Shown: positions 52,395 through 61,715, counted from the first letter of the stretch. The stretch is DNA of 64,000 bases from Deltaproteobacteria bacterium (GCA_029262515.1 JAJCZH010000003.1:62001-126000); one strand, 5' to 3'. Program-made: numbers and translations. Notes: generated by a model not told the origin, from the sequence alone.

Positions 52395-52824
52395 ATACCG
52401 GCGAAACCGGATGTTCTGAGGTTGCAGGAAGTTTCGATAAGCTGGCAATCTCAAGAATAATCCGCCCCGAGATACCCTGAAGTATAACATGCGTCTTGCC
52501 TATATCAACAACTTTTTGCCCCCCTACAATGCTCTCTTTGTAGACTATGTCCCCGTTTATAATTGCCGACGGGCTCAACTCGTTAAAAAAGATCGCAGTC
52601 AACTTCACCTTGGCGGTACCTGCGCCATTAATAAGCGGGACAAAAGGGTCACGTCCCCAGTGAACTGCCGCTACCGGAGGCGCAGGCAGGTCGGCCATAA
52701 AGGTCAGCGATTCCGTTACCCCGGCGTCCGGCTCTTTGGAATAGACGGCGGATGAGGCAAATAAGAGCAATATGGCAACTAGAGCTAAAACAGATTCCAC
52801 TATGAGTATTTTTCTGTCCGACAT
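52366..52824 (-). CDS. pilP: Pilus assembly protein PilP/MshK-like
   Basis: A 152-aa protein started at ATG 52824 (GAGGTG upstream; a TTG at 52854 would add ten residues). One N-terminal transmembrane helix (about 7-25) is followed by a small beta domain with WGRDPFVPLIN and LTAIFFNELSPSAIINGDIV, typical of PilP/GspC/MshK. PilP links PilN/PilO to the secretin. It overlaps the secretin start. Confidence 0.8.
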   Translation of the reverse strand: MSDRKILIVESVLALVAILLLFASSAVYSKEPDAGVTESLTFMADLPAPPVAAVHWGRDPFVPLINGAGTAKVKLTAIFFNELSPSAIINGDIVYKESIVGGQKVVDIGKTHVILQGISGRIILEIASLSKLPATSEHPVSPVYEKAHETGQ

Positions 52825-52860
52825 ATCTCCACACCTCTTTTTTTCTTTTGCCAATACCGG

Positions 52861-53502
52861 TTATTTGATTGGTCCGAGTATATAAGCGCTGAGATAGACC
52901 TGTGAGACCAGTCCGGGTTTTCCAAACTCACCGCCGGCAGCACCGGCGGTTGGATCGCCATCAGGGGACTCAAGTTTAAAGTTCTCTATGACCATAACCC
53001 GTTCCAGGTTTTCAAGCCTCTCCACATAATTCCCGAATGAGAAGAACCCGGCTTCCAGATTGATCTGAAAAGGCAACCTTATCAGTTCTCCCTTCTCCTC
53101 AACCGCCATCGGTTTGATCGATCTTATCTTTATCTTGTCCCCGCGCCTCTCGCCTGAGAGTTCGGCCAGAAGCTGGGATATCTGTTTCGTTGACGGAAGG
53201 CGCTCTTTAAGGCTATTGAGCCGAGCCTTTTCCCGCTCAAGCTTATTGGTCGAATCTTTTACGGATTTTTTCAATCCTGCAATAGACTTGCTCTTCGCCT
53301 CAGCCGTTACGATTTCCGCCTTCTTTGCAACTATCTGCGCCTTAAGGGAGGCGAACTCCACCTGTTCTCCTTTGTAGATAGAGTTATAAAAGAAAAGAAC
53401 GCCGACCAGCATTATCGCCGCTCCGAGCAACTCTACCCGGTAAGCTCCCAGGACCTTAAAATCCGGGATCTTGAGCTTTTTTAAAAGTTCGTTACCATCC
53501 AT
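52861..53502 (-). CDS. pilO: Pilus assembly protein PilO
   Basis: A 213-aa protein with one transmembrane helix (about 22-45), a periplasmic coiled coil (about 48-105) and a ferredoxin-like PilO domain (IKIRSIKPMAVEEKG, INLEAGFFSFGNYVERLENLERVMVI). It forms a heterodimer with PilN in the inner-membrane alignment complex. Its start overlaps pilN by 11 nt. Confidence 0.88.
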   Translation of the reverse strand: MDGNELLKKLKIPDFKVLGAYRVELLGAAIMLVGVLFFYNSIYKGEQVEFASLKAQIVAKKAEIVTAEAKSKSIAGLKKSVKDSTNKLEREKARLNSLKERLPSTKQISQLLAELSGERRGDKIKIRSIKPMAVEEKGELIRLPFQINLEAGFFSFGNYVERLENLERVMVIENFKLESPDGDPTAGAAGGEFGKPGLVSQVYLSAYILGPIK

Positions 53503-54112
53503 AGATACCCTCGACTCCCTTTTTCAGCCTCACCTGTACCTCAAAATCGTAAACAGTACCGGACTCAAGCTCCTTCTTCTGAGTATAAGCGAGCTGCACA
53601 TTATTAAAATAGCCGGAGTTTTCAAGAGTGAAGATCAGGTCAGAGACAGCGCTGTTAGTAAGACCGCTGCCGAGCAACCGTACCTGCTTGACTCCACCAC
53701 CGCTTTCTTTTGTTGCAGCACCTATATCCGACGTTGTCATACTCTTTAACCAGACGCCGCCTGGCAGATCGTTACTCATACGCTTTAAGACAGTGGACCA
53801 GATTACGCGGTCGCGCGTCAGCCCGCTTGACAGGTCGAGCCGTCTCTTCATATCCTGTTCTTTCGCCGTTACACCGGTAAGTTGCGCCTTAAGGCTTAAG
53901 TACTCTCTACCCTGTCGCTCCAGAACCATACGTCTCTGTTCAAGCTCAACCAGCTTGTCTCTCTTGGCAACCACCGCAGAATGGTTAATATAGTAGAGTG
54001 CCCCGAGCAGGACCACATAGAGCACAGCACAGGCATAGAAGACGACTCTTACCTGTCGTCTTCTCCAACCCTTCTGTATTTCGAGCGGTATAAGGTTTAT
54101 GCTTTTAATCAT
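53492..54112 (-). CDS. pilN: Pilus assembly protein PilN
   Basis: A 206-aa protein with the PilN N-terminus IKSINLIPLEIQ (the cytosolic motif that binds PilM), one transmembrane helix (about 22-43), a coiled coil and a periplasmic ferredoxin-like domain (GVWLKSMTT, DLIFTLENSGYFNNVQLAYTQ). It overlaps pilM by 4 nt. Confidence 0.9.
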   Translation of the reverse strand: MIKSINLIPLEIQKGWRRRQVRVVFYACAVLYVVLLGALYYINHSAVVAKRDKLVELEQRRMVLERQGREYLSLKAQLTGVTAKEQDMKRRLDLSSGLTRDRVIWSTVLKRMSNDLPGGVWLKSMTTSDIGAATKESGGGVKQVRLLGSGLTNSAVSDLIFTLENSGYFNNVQLAYTQKKELESGTVYDFEVQVRLKKGVEGIYGW

Positions 54113-55143
54113 CTCTGCCTGCTTAGCGCCAGCCCTGTTGCTATGTTTAATGATGGTGCGATAGCCCTTACCGCCTCCGAGTCGAGTGAAGAGCCTATCT
54201 TAATATTCTTAAACGGGTCATGCCTAAAACACGAGATTCCGATTGTTTCGGCTATAAAGTCATCTATTCCAATAATCAAAGAGCTGCCGCCGGTAATATA
54301 AATGGTCGATACAGGGCCTCCTTTGAACTGCGCCTGATAGTAGTCTATCGATCTATAAATCTCAACACAGAGCCTCTCTACCAAAGATCGCATGGCAACC
54401 CCAACCGTCTCTGCGTCTTCGGTTGGTACTTCGAGACCGTAACGCTTCTTATACTCTTCAGCCTCGACACTGTCTTTACGAATACCCGCCGCAACGGTGC
54501 GCGTTATATCTTCACCGCCAAAGGTTATCTCGCGCACAAAAAGGATCTTTCCTTGCGATGCGATTACCAATGTGCTCGTTTTATCCGCAATTGCCAGAAG
54601 CGCGTAATTGACACCCTTCTCCCAGGTATTATTATGGTTAAAGACCGTGAGCAGCGCAGACGACGTCACGCTCAGCAACCTCAGTTCCAATCCTGCATCC
54701 TTAAACAGCGAGATCATGGAGTGAGCTTCTGTTTTTCTCGAAGCGAATGCCGCTACAGAGAGCTTGTTATCTATACTCGAAGCCGACGACACCATATAAT
54801 CGATAACAAGTTCTTCAGCAGGTATACCGGTCTCCTTCCTCATCTCCCAGATCACTGCCTCTCTCAGATCTTTGTCAGGCATCACAGGCAGGCTCAATTG
54901 CCTGGAAATAAGAGCGTGTCCGGCTAAGATAGTCGCAGCCCTCTTTCCTTTAATTTTATGCGCCTTCAACCCGTCTCTTATAAGAGTTGCCGTCTCGGCC
55001 ATCTCTGCCCGCTCTTGTGGAACTTGTACTGTAAAGGCCGCGCTGAGCACGGGCGTACCCGCACCGGTCTTCAACTTCACGACCTTTAGCGAGTGAGACC
55101 CGATATGCACACCTACCAGACTCTTATCAGCAAGTAAACCCAT
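54109..55143 (-). CDS. pilM: Pilus assembly ATPase-like protein PilM
   Basis: A 344-aa actin/FtsA-fold protein: VGVHIGSHSLKVVKLK (phosphate 1 motif), VREITFGGEDIT, ITGGSSLI (phosphate 2 region). PilM binds the N-terminus of PilN on the cytosolic side. It is directly followed by pilN (4-nt overlap) and preceded by the TPR gene with no gap. Confidence 0.92.
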   Translation of the reverse strand: MGLLADKSLVGVHIGSHSLKVVKLKTGAGTPVLSAAFTVQVPQERAEMAETATLIRDGLKAHKIKGKRAATILAGHALISRQLSLPVMPDKDLREAVIWEMRKETGIPAEELVIDYMVSSASSIDNKLSVAAFASRKTEAHSMISLFKDAGLELRLLSVTSSALLTVFNHNNTWEKGVNYALLAIADKTSTLVIASQGKILFVREITFGGEDITRTVAAGIRKDSVEAEEYKKRYGLEVPTEDAETVGVAMRSLVERLCVEIYRSIDYYQAQFKGGPVSTIYITGGSSLIIGIDDFIAETIGISCFRHDPFKNIKIGSSLDSEAVRAIAPSLNIATGLALSRQR

Positions 55144-55932
55144 CTACTCGGCTACCCTCAATTCTTCAATCCGTTTCATTACCCGTGCCCTCTCCTTGAC
55201 AGGAGCTGCTTTCAGATACTCGGTATACTCCAACCTAGCCTCTTTGTACTTGCCGTTCTTCTCATACTCGACGGCAATATTGTAGTGCGCCTCTGCCAGA
55301 AGCGGTTTTACCTCCAGCGCCCTGGTGTATAACCTTATAGCCTCCCGGCCCTTTCCTTCCGAGGCGAGCAAAGACCCGTAGTTGCTCATAACCTCTGCAT
55401 AACCAGGATTTATCGAGAGTGCTTTTTCAAAGTGTTCCTGCGCCTGCGCTCTTTTACCTGACTGAAAATAGACGAGCCCCAGGTTGTTATAGAGTACGGG
55501 GTCTTCAGGACTCTTCTTCAATTGTGCCATGAGAGCCAAAACAGCCTCATCGTACTTACCGTCTCTGTACAATGCGATACCGTTAGCAGGTGGCTCTATC
55601 TCCTGACTGCTCTGCATAGAGACATCTTTGACAGGTATCGCGCCATTATCGGCCGCAGAGCCGCTTGTAGTTGCAGCAGCCCGGTCCGACGGGCCGTTAT
55701 CGATATTAATGGGGTGGGCATTCCCCGACGTCCCTGCCGGACCGGTCTTGGTGGTGTACTTCTGGGTAAAAACAACAACAAAAAAGAGTATAGAAAAAAG
55801 CATTAGCACGAACAGGACCTTTTTTCGCCTGTTGCTTCCGTTTGCCGCTGATTTCGATGCCGATCCGGAACTCTGCAAAGGACCGTTATTGCTACTATCC
55901 AGTTTTTTAAGGGCTTGGTGTATTAGACTCAT
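55144..55932 (-). CDS. TPR protein, MshN/GspB-like
   Basis: A 262-aa protein. The N-terminus MSLIHQALKKLD is typical of GspB/ExeB- and MshN-like proteins, followed by a transmembrane helix (about 38-56), a Ser/Gly/Ala-rich linker and three or four TPR motifs (about 105-245). It probably works with the ExeA-type ATPase directly upstream (6 nt away) in inserting or guiding the secretin through the cell wall, as in ExeA-ExeB. Confidence 0.8.
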   Translation of the reverse strand: MSLIHQALKKLDSSNNGPLQSSGSASKSAANGSNRRKKVLFVLMLFSILFFVVVFTQKYTTKTGPAGTSGNAHPINIDNGPSDRAAATTSGSAADNGAIPVKDVSMQSSQEIEPPANGIALYRDGKYDEAVLALMAQLKKSPEDPVLYNNLGLVYFQSGKRAQAQEHFEKALSINPGYAEVMSNYGSLLASEGKGREAIRLYTRALEVKPLLAEAHYNIAVEYEKNGKYKEARLEYTEYLKAAPVKERARVMKRIEELRVAE

Positions 55933-55938
55933 AGTTCC

Positions 55939-56898
55939 TCAGGGCAGTACGAGCCCGAAGCCCGTTTTTGCTATTATTACAGGTCCCCAGTAGAAACCCG
56001 CACCGAATGCACTGGCAAAGCTGGCCAGCGCTATGTACGGCGTTACACGCTTCAGTACGCCTACATGCCCCTTTGCCGGTTGTGAGAAGTAACCGTCGCC
56101 CGTAAGCTCTTCTACGGCTTCCGCAACCTCCTCCACGCCTATCTCCCTCTTCGTCTTTATGAATGCTGCGGTCAATGAACGGTCGCAGAGTATATTTATC
56201 ATCCTCGGGATACCGCCAGTTGCTTCATAAACCGCATCCACGGCGCTCTCGCCAAACTCTACGGAACCGGATCCGCCCGCTACAAAAAGCCTGCTCTGTA
56301 TATAGGCGCCAGTCTCTTTTCTGTCGAGCGGAGCGAGGTCATACCTTACAATGATCCTCTGGTTGAGCTGCCTCAGTTCGCGGGTACCGAGTTTATCCTT
56401 CAACTCGGGCTGGCCTACCAGGATTATCTGTACGAGTTTATCCTTCTCGGTCTCGAGATTCGATATAAGCCTCAGCATCTCAAGCGCTTTGGCGCTCAGG
56501 TTCTGCGCCTCGTCTATTATCACAACCGCATTGCCTTTGTGCTCCGTAACGTCCAGCAAAAAAGTATTGAGAACATCGAGGTGTGACTTCACGCTCTGCT
56601 CATCGCTACTGAGGCCGAGATCGCTTGTTACGGTCCTTAGAAGCTCATCGGGGCCGAGTAGCGGATTGAGTATCAGGGCTGTCTCGACATTATCCGCAAG
56701 GTTTTCCAGAAGGGCCCTGCATATCGTGGTCTTTCCGGTACCGACCTCCCCGGTCAAAACGATAAAACCCTTGCGTTTGTTTATCCCGTACCGGAGCAGC
56801 TCAATAGCCTCGCGGTGTTTGGTGCCGAGGTAGAGAAATTTCGGGTCCGGCGTAACATGGAAGGGCATCTCTTTTAAATAGAAGAACTTCTGGTACAT
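55939..56898 (-). CDS. ExeA/MshM-type AAA ATPase
   Basis: A 319-aa AAA+ ATPase with Walker A GEVGTGKTT (about residues 51-59), Walker B VVIIDEAQNL, arginine-rich sensor regions and a C-terminal transmembrane helix (about 285-305). MYQKFFYLKEMPFHVTPDPKFLYL is the typical ExeA/TIGR03015-like opening, and it is cut short here to keep the motif clear: MYQKFFYLKEMPFHVTPD. It belongs to the secretin-linked ATPases that act on peptidoglycan passage. It follows the MerR gene with 4 nt between them. Confidence 0.88.
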   Translation of the reverse strand: MYQKFFYLKEMPFHVTPDPKFLYLGTKHREAIELLRYGINKRKGFIVLTGEVGTGKTTICRALLENLADNVETALILNPLLGPDELLRTVTSDLGLSSDEQSVKSHLDVLNTFLLDVTEHKGNAVVIIDEAQNLSAKALEMLRLISNLETEKDKLVQIILVGQPELKDKLGTRELRQLNQRIIVRYDLAPLDRKETGAYIQSRLFVAGGSGSVEFGESAVDAVYEATGGIPRMINILCDRSLTAAFIKTKREIGVEEVAEAVEELTGDGYFSQPAKGHVGVLKRVTPYIALASFASAFGAGFYWGPVIIAKTGFGLVLP

Positions 56899-56902
56899 AA
56901 CC

Positions 56903-57184
56903 TCAGCACCTCTTCTTTCTCTTTGCGCTTACGCCCTTGTTACCGTTATCGCTCGAAACGGCCTTTATCTCTTCGGTAGCTTTGGCATGGGCCATCTTGT
57001 GCTTGAAGCCCATCTGAAGGTACTTCCATAGAATCTCAACCATATGAAAGTCCTTCTTCGAGTACTCCCTGATCTCATGATCTCCGGCCTGAACCCTGCG
57101 CGGTTTTATGTAACCCTTCTGCTCAAGGTAGTAGAGCTTATGGCGCGGGATGCCGGTTTTTTCTAAAATCTGCGACGTCTTCAT
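56903..57184 (-). CDS. MerR-family small regulator
   Basis: A 93-aa protein with a MerR-type winged helix: TSQILEKTGIPRHKLYYLEQ, KGYIKPRR and EYSKKDFHMVEILWKYLQMG. No effector-binding domain follows. The C-terminus is Lys/Arg-rich (SAKRKKRC). It is the first gene of the pilus assembly operon, about 120 nt behind its promoter, so it may control its own operon. Confidence 0.8.
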   Translation of the reverse strand: MKTSQILEKTGIPRHKLYYLEQKGYIKPRRVQAGDHEIREYSKKDFHMVEILWKYLQMGFKHKMAHAKATEEIKAVSSDNGNKGVSAKRKKRC

Positions 57185-57305
57185 CGTACTAAACTCCTGT
57201 TTTTTTCTAAGCTATAGAATCGATGATATGCTTTATTAACAATAATATCGGTATGTATAAAAACAGACTTAAATTTATTTATATTTATGAAAATATTTTT
57301 CTACA

Positions 57306-57334
57306 CTTTTAGCCGCATTTACCCCTTCTGTCAA
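57306..57334 (-). promoter_or_regulatory. Sigma-70 promoter of pilus assembly operon
   Basis: On the minus strand, a consensus TTGACA (57334-57329) and TAAAAG (57311-57306) with 17-nt spacing. The merR start is about 120 nt downstream, which leaves a leader of roughly 110-115 nt. Confidence 0.7.
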
Positions 57335-57384
57335 GTACTTTTATTTTTTTATTATTTTATTTAGCTTGAGAAAAGAGAGACCGG

Positions 57385-59844
57385 TCAGCGCATCTCATGC
57401 CACTCGATGACATCGACCGTCGAGGCGCCGCAGCTTCCACCAACAGTGACCGTATCGGTAACGCTGCGGTACTGGTCGTTCGTGCCGCCGTCAGAGAAGA
57501 ACAGCCCGCTCTCCGGCGGAGGCGTAGAGTTGGCTGCAGGGGTATATGAGCCTACCAGAAAAGAGGAGTCTACTGCTACGGCGTTAAACTGCAGGTTGGT
57601 TACCGTTGTGTTGGCCGGTATCGTAGTCGGGGTCGTAAGGTTTGCCACATACGTTGCCCCTCCCCCGGCTGAAGAGTCATTAAAAGAGAAGTATGTTAAG
57701 GCATCGAGGTTCATAGAGAGGGTCGGGTGTACATTCCTTACACTCATCGTAAAAGCAGCAGACGCGCCGCAATTTACCGTTGTAGGCATAAGCGAGCCCC
57801 AGTACTGTATATTAGGCTTGTTCCAGCCGGTAAAACTTACCGTATCGGTGGCAGTAGCTGTGAAGTACGTTGCTGTAACGTCTACCGTTGTATCGACACT
57901 GGAGCTCGGCGCCGTCAGGATAACCGTAGCCGCTCCCAGCGAGTCGGTAACGGCAGTAGTGGAACTGAGCGTACCGTCGGTGATAGAGAACGTAACCGTT
58001 TTGCCTGATAGCGGAGTACCGCCCGAAGTGAGCGTTGCGGTCATCGTATAGGTAGAGGTGCCGTCGGCGAAAATCGGACCAACGGGTGAGTGCGTAAGCG
58101 TTACCGAATCGAGAGTCAGGGTCAAGAAGCTGCTGAGGTAGACCTTCTCGCCGCCGCACCTGAGCCTGACCGGAAACTCTACGGTCGTGTCCACGGTAAC
58201 GGTCTCTGTGGTGCTGAACGTTATACCGAACAAATTTGAACCCCCGGACGGGATATTGTTCGGATTACCTCCCGACTTGAACTTGACCTTGTCCTGACAC
58301 GATGCGCTCCAGCCAGATGGCGGCGACACCGACGAGCAGTTCCAGTCTCCTCCGTTTTCAGGAGTCTCAATCCTGACCTCGTCAACCGTGCAGCCGCTTC
58401 CGTTGTAGACTAACCAGTTGAACGCCTGGTTGGTCGAACCGCTCGGGATAACGGACGGTGAAAGCGTAACAGTGTACTCTGATATGGTACCGGTATTCGA
58501 AGTGTCCGTATTGGTCGTGGCCGCACCGTCTGCCGTTGCATAACCGCTCATGCAGTAGAGATCACCAATAGAGCCGGTTACCTGATAAGTCCAGTTGAAT
58601 ACCGTAGACGCGCCGGGAGCGAGCGAAGAGACCAATGAAGGGGATGGGCCCGAGACTAATGACTCCGTAGCCCCGCCCGCGCATCCGGTCAAAGAAGAAG
58701 GCGCCACATTTATTAAAGTGCTTGAGCCGTTGTTCTTGACATCCATCTGCACCGCCACGCTCTTGCCTGTAAGGGAGTAGACCGGCGTTACTGTAAGCAA
58801 TGCCGTAAAGTCACCGATAATAACCGTGTTAGAACTGGTACTGATCGATTTCGCCGTACCCGATCCACTGGTAGCCCTTGCGGTAAAGTAGACCGTACCA
58901 GTACTGTCGGCACTGTATGTCCATGTAACCGTGCCGGTTGCGCCTGCGGCCAGAGAGAACGGGGTGAGATCATAGGTTAAAGAGTTATCGAGGTGAGTAG
59001 CCGCTGTAGTGAGGTTGCAGCCCCGCGTAATACCTGTCAAGGTGGTGGCAGTAGTTCCGGTGTAACATATTTCTTCAGAGCCGATCTTGATACTGCCTAT
59101 GGCCGGAAAGCCGGTGGTAGAGTCTACAGTAATCGTAGTGGATGCCGCCGTATGGTCGCCGTTTAAGAGCGTGCTGCCGTAGTAAGGCCCACCGGTGTTG
59201 GTCACGATCGCACTCGAAGCGGTTGGCGGGGCCGGAGTAGAGGTTATACTGCTATGCGTTGCGGTCGAGCGGTTAATGACCTGCATAATAAGGGTTACCT
59301 CGTCCCCTACACCAACCGAATCAGGGCTTGCGACCATGGTAGTCTCAAAAGACCTTCTGGTCCAGGTAGGCAGAGAGCCCGTGATCTTTATCTTGTCGTC
59401 CTCCTTAATCTTGATCTCGTCGAGGGTATCTCCGAATACGTCGGCGGCAGCAGCGACAGGTATGATCCTTATGTTGAAGAGAAGCGTGCCTCCGGGCGGG
59501 ATCTCGCTGCCGGTTGTATTCTTCTTGCAGTCTCCATTAGGTTGGGTCAACTTGAACTTTATCTTGTCATCCTCCACCTTGTCTATGCACCAACCGGCCG
59601 GAGCAACGGTGAATTGGCTGAAATCATACTGCGAAGTAAAACCCTTGATCTCGATCTCGGAGATGCTCCTGCCGCTACTGTTGTTGGTTATGGTAATCGG
59701 AAGCAGAGAGTTCGGGTCCTGCATTGTCGTCTCCGTGCCTGCCGGAACCGTAGCTGTAAAGGTGTCGGCGGCATAGAGAGGCACGGTTGGAGACAACACC
59801 AACAGGGTTAGAAAAAAAAGGATTATTCGAGATAGGTTACTCAC
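57385..59844 (-). CDS. Large secreted Ig-like protein (MshQ position)
   Basis: An 819-aa secreted protein. A signal peptide (1-25, ending YAAD) is followed by a domain (27-135) that recurs around residues 455-565, several CARDB/Ig-like units (about 165-455), and a Big_1-like invasin/intimin repeat (about 580-680, PVGPIFADGTSTYTMTATLT). A module of about 75 residues (222-296, with TITVDSTTGFPAIGSIKIG and LTGITRGC) sits inside one Ig-like unit. It has no C-terminal PEP-CTERM or sorting signal. It follows the PilX-like gene by 48 nt, in the place MshQ has in MSHA loci, so it may be a pilus-tip adhesin. Confidence 0.75.
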   Translation of the reverse strand: MSNLSRIILFFLTLLVLSPTVPLYAADTFTATVPAGTETTMQDPNSLLPITITNNSSGRSISEIEIKGFTSQYDFSQFTVAPAGWCIDKVEDDKIKFKLTQPNGDCKKNTTGSEIPPGGTLLFNIRIIPVAAAADVFGDTLDEIKIKEDDKIKITGSLPTWTRRSFETTMVASPDSVGVGDEVTLIMQVINRSTATHSSITSTPAPPTASSAIVTNTGGPYYGSTLLNGDHTAASTTITVDSTTGFPAIGSIKIGSEEICYTGTTATTLTGITRGCNLTTAATHLDNSLTYDLTPFSLAAGATGTVTWTYSADSTGTVYFTARATSGSGTAKSISTSSNTVIIGDFTALLTVTPVYSLTGKSVAVQMDVKNNGSSTLINVAPSSLTGCAGGATESLVSGPSPSLVSSLAPGASTVFNWTYQVTGSIGDLYCMSGYATADGAATTNTDTSNTGTISEYTVTLSPSVIPSGSTNQAFNWLVYNGSGCTVDEVRIETPENGGDWNCSSVSPPSGWSASCQDKVKFKSGGNPNNIPSGGSNLFGITFSTTETVTVDTTVEFPVRLRCGGEKVYLSSFLTLTLDSVTLTHSPVGPIFADGTSTYTMTATLTSGGTPLSGKTVTFSITDGTLSSTTAVTDSLGAATVILTAPSSSVDTTVDVTATYFTATATDTVSFTGWNKPNIQYWGSLMPTTVNCGASAAFTMSVRNVHPTLSMNLDALTYFSFNDSSAGGGATYVANLTTPTTIPANTTVTNLQFNAVAVDSSFLVGSYTPAANSTPPPESGLFFSDGGTNDQYRSVTDTVTVGGSCGASTVDVIEWHEMR

Positions 59845-59892
59845 GGCATCTCCTTAATAAAACACATATAGCATATAACAGCTTACCGTTGC

Positions 59893-60660
59893 TTAACGGC
59901 TGAAACCTGCAAAGATCTCTCTTCGCGCATTATAACTCCTGCCGAGCGAAATTATAGCCCTGTCGCACTTTTCGTTTGGGGGGGCAACCGGCGCGCCACA
60001 GCTAGTAGCCGCACTAAAGGCAGTCTCGTCAGGGTGAGCTATGCGGAGCTGGTAGACATCACCCGGGGTACCGGTAACACGGGCGGTATAAGTGTACGCT
60101 GCAACGGGAGCCGTAATACGGTACCGGACGGTCTCTGCCATCTCGGTAGTCAAAGAGCTCGCTATAAGCGTGCCGGAAAGCGTGGGGTTGGCACAGTCGG
60201 CCACATTTGCATCGTAGAGTTCTAACCCCATGTTTGTTGCCCCCTGCCACGAAAGCGTAATATAAACGGTACGCGCCGGGTTTGTCACTCCTGTTATTAA
60301 ATTTGAGAGAAAGGGCTCACAGGCCGAGGTCGAAACAAGGGTAGAGTCGCGCGACTCGTACTGTAGCACCTCTACGTCAACGCTGCCCCCTCCTAAACTT
60401 TTATTGAGATAACCGCCGTTCCAGACCCAGTTGGTGCTGACAGGGCTTGCATTCAGGTGGCCAAGAGCAGCCTCGCGCCCGCCCTCGGCAATGTAAAAAG
60501 CTCGCGACGAGGTGAGCGCGCCCGACGACTCCTCAACAGAGGTTGAAAAGAGCGAAGAGAAGACAACCCCTATGGAGGTCAGGAGCGCGAGCATCAAGAT
60601 GACCGCAATTACGGAAGCGCCCCTGTTATTGGAAAATATTATCTCTCTTAAAAAACTCAA
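59893..60660 (-). CDS. PilX/MshP-like pilin-associated protein
   Basis: A 255-aa protein with an N-terminal hydrophobic segment preceded by Asn-Arg-Gly (NNRGASVIAVILMLALLTSIG, 19-residue core NRGASVIAVILMLALLTSI), typical of PilX/MshP, which lack the usual Phe-Thr-Leu after the cleavage Gly. The C-terminal part (about 100-255) is a beta-rich globular domain with one cysteine pair (ADCAN, SCGAP, EKCDR). Minor pilins of this kind act at the pilus tip. The start overlaps the PilW-like stop by 4 nt. Confidence 0.8.
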   Translation of the reverse strand: MSFLREIIFSNNRGASVIAVILMLALLTSIGVVFSSLFSTSVEESSGALTSSRAFYIAEGGREAALGHLNASPVSTNWVWNGGYLNKSLGGGSVDVEVLQYESRDSTLVSTSACEPFLSNLITGVTNPARTVYITLSWQGATNMGLELYDANVADCANPTLSGTLIASSLTTEMAETVRYRITAPVAAYTYTARVTGTPGDVYQLRIAHPDETAFSAATSCGAPVAPPNEKCDRAIISLGRSYNARREIFAGFSR

Positions 60661-61247
60661 CGGAAACTCCTCGGGTGGACCGCCGCCCTGTAATTGATCG
60701 TCTCGCCATCTTTTGTGAATGCAAGATCAACGACGATGGTCCAAATGGTGGTTACAGAGGCGGCAACAGTGCCGTCATTCTGAAGATAACTGAACGTTAC
60801 CGCACTCAGGTTGGAGGCTAACAGGTCTTCTGTATCCGTTGCTCCAGAACCGCGCCTAAGCAGAAGGTCGGCACCTGAAAACCTCAAGCCCCTGCCCTCA
60901 TACTCCGTGGTAACAAACCTGAGCTCGGAAGCGGTCCAGGTATTTATATCGGTAAGGGCCGCAGTAGGGGTACATGCGTTGCCGACGGTGGTACAACGGA
61001 TACGCCTCAGCTCTCTTGAGATACGTTCGGTAGCGAGCACACCTTCGGCACGAAGCGCGGAACGCGTATCCATGCTCTTAAAGGCGCTCGTTCCCTGAAA
61101 CATCAACATGCCTACGGTCAGGCCGATAATACCGACAATAACTATTACCATTATTATCTCTATCAGCGTGAAACCGGCATCGGCTCTTCCTAACTTGAGG
61201 CCGGAAAAAGACTGATCTGGCCTGCTCATGTAACGCCACTTTATCAT
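60657..61247 (-). CDS. PilW/MshO-like prepilin
   Basis: A 196-aa prepilin. The class III cleavage site is DAGFTLIEIIMVIVIVGIIG (about residues 23-42), with Glu at +5. The C-terminal part has the beta-rich fold seen in PilW/GspJ-like minor pilins and a Cys pair (RCTTVGNACTP). It lies 13 nt after the PilV-like gene. Confidence 0.88.
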   Translation of the reverse strand: MIKWRYMSRPDQSFSGLKLGRADAGFTLIEIIMVIVIVGIIGLTVGMLMFQGTSAFKSMDTRSALRAEGVLATERISRELRRIRCTTVGNACTPTAALTDINTWTASELRFVTTEYEGRGLRFSGADLLLRRGSGATDTEDLLASNLSAVTFSYLQNDGTVAASVTTIWTIVVDLAFTKDGETINYRAAVHPRSFR

Positions 61248-61260
61248 AAGATAAAAACCC

Positions 61261-61713
61261 TTAATGGTTAGAGATAAGGCTCACTATGTCGAACGTCTTG
61301 CTGCCCCAGCTTACTACTACCCTTACCCGCTTGGAGCTTATATCCGAGTCGTTACACTGCGGCATGGTACCGCCGGTTATGTCGAGATCGACCTCATCCA
61401 CGCAGATAACCTCTACGGTGGTTGAAAAACGGCTGTACGGCGCAGCGAGCGGGGTTGCGACTTCGGCTACTATCGAGTTAAAACCGTTAGCCTTGGAGTC
61501 CGCTATAATACGCTCCATCTTCTCACCTGCCAGCCTTCCGGCCTGAGTTTCGAGCACTGGATCGGAGCTCGAACCGACGCCTACAAAGTACATCATGATA
61601 CCGATCCCTATAATACCGAGAACGACGATAACCATTACGCTCTCTATAAGAGTAAAACCGTGATCGAAACCGCCTGTTCGCTTCTCTCTTTTATCCATAT
61701 AGACTTTTTCCAT
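61261..61713 (-). CDS. PilV/MshD-like prepilin
   Basis: A 150-aa prepilin with the signal DHGFTLIESVMVIVVLGIIG and Glu at +5. A start at M1 (61713) or at the second Met (five codons on, 61698) gives a leader of 13-18 residues. A small C-terminal domain with two Cys (VICVDE, PQCND) follows. It lies 2 nt after the FimT-like gene, in the same operon. Confidence 0.88.
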   Translation of the reverse strand: MEKVYMDKREKRTGGFDHGFTLIESVMVIVVLGIIGIGIMMYFVGVGSSSDPVLETQAGRLAGEKMERIIADSKANGFNSIVAEVATPLAAPYSRFSTTVEVICVDEVDLDITGGTMPQCNDSDISSKRVRVVVSWGSKTFDIVSLISNH

Positions 61714-61715
61714 AA

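Noticed and set aside
57407-58051. 214-codon plus-strand frame opposite the Ig-like gene
   Set aside because: The low-complexity Thr/Val-rich composition is the mirror of the coding strand, which has a signal peptide and Ig-like domains.
57385-59844. Large Ig-like protein as an exosortase (PEP-CTERM) substrate
   Set aside because: Its C-terminus (VDVIEWHEMR) lacks a PEP motif, membrane helix and basic tail.
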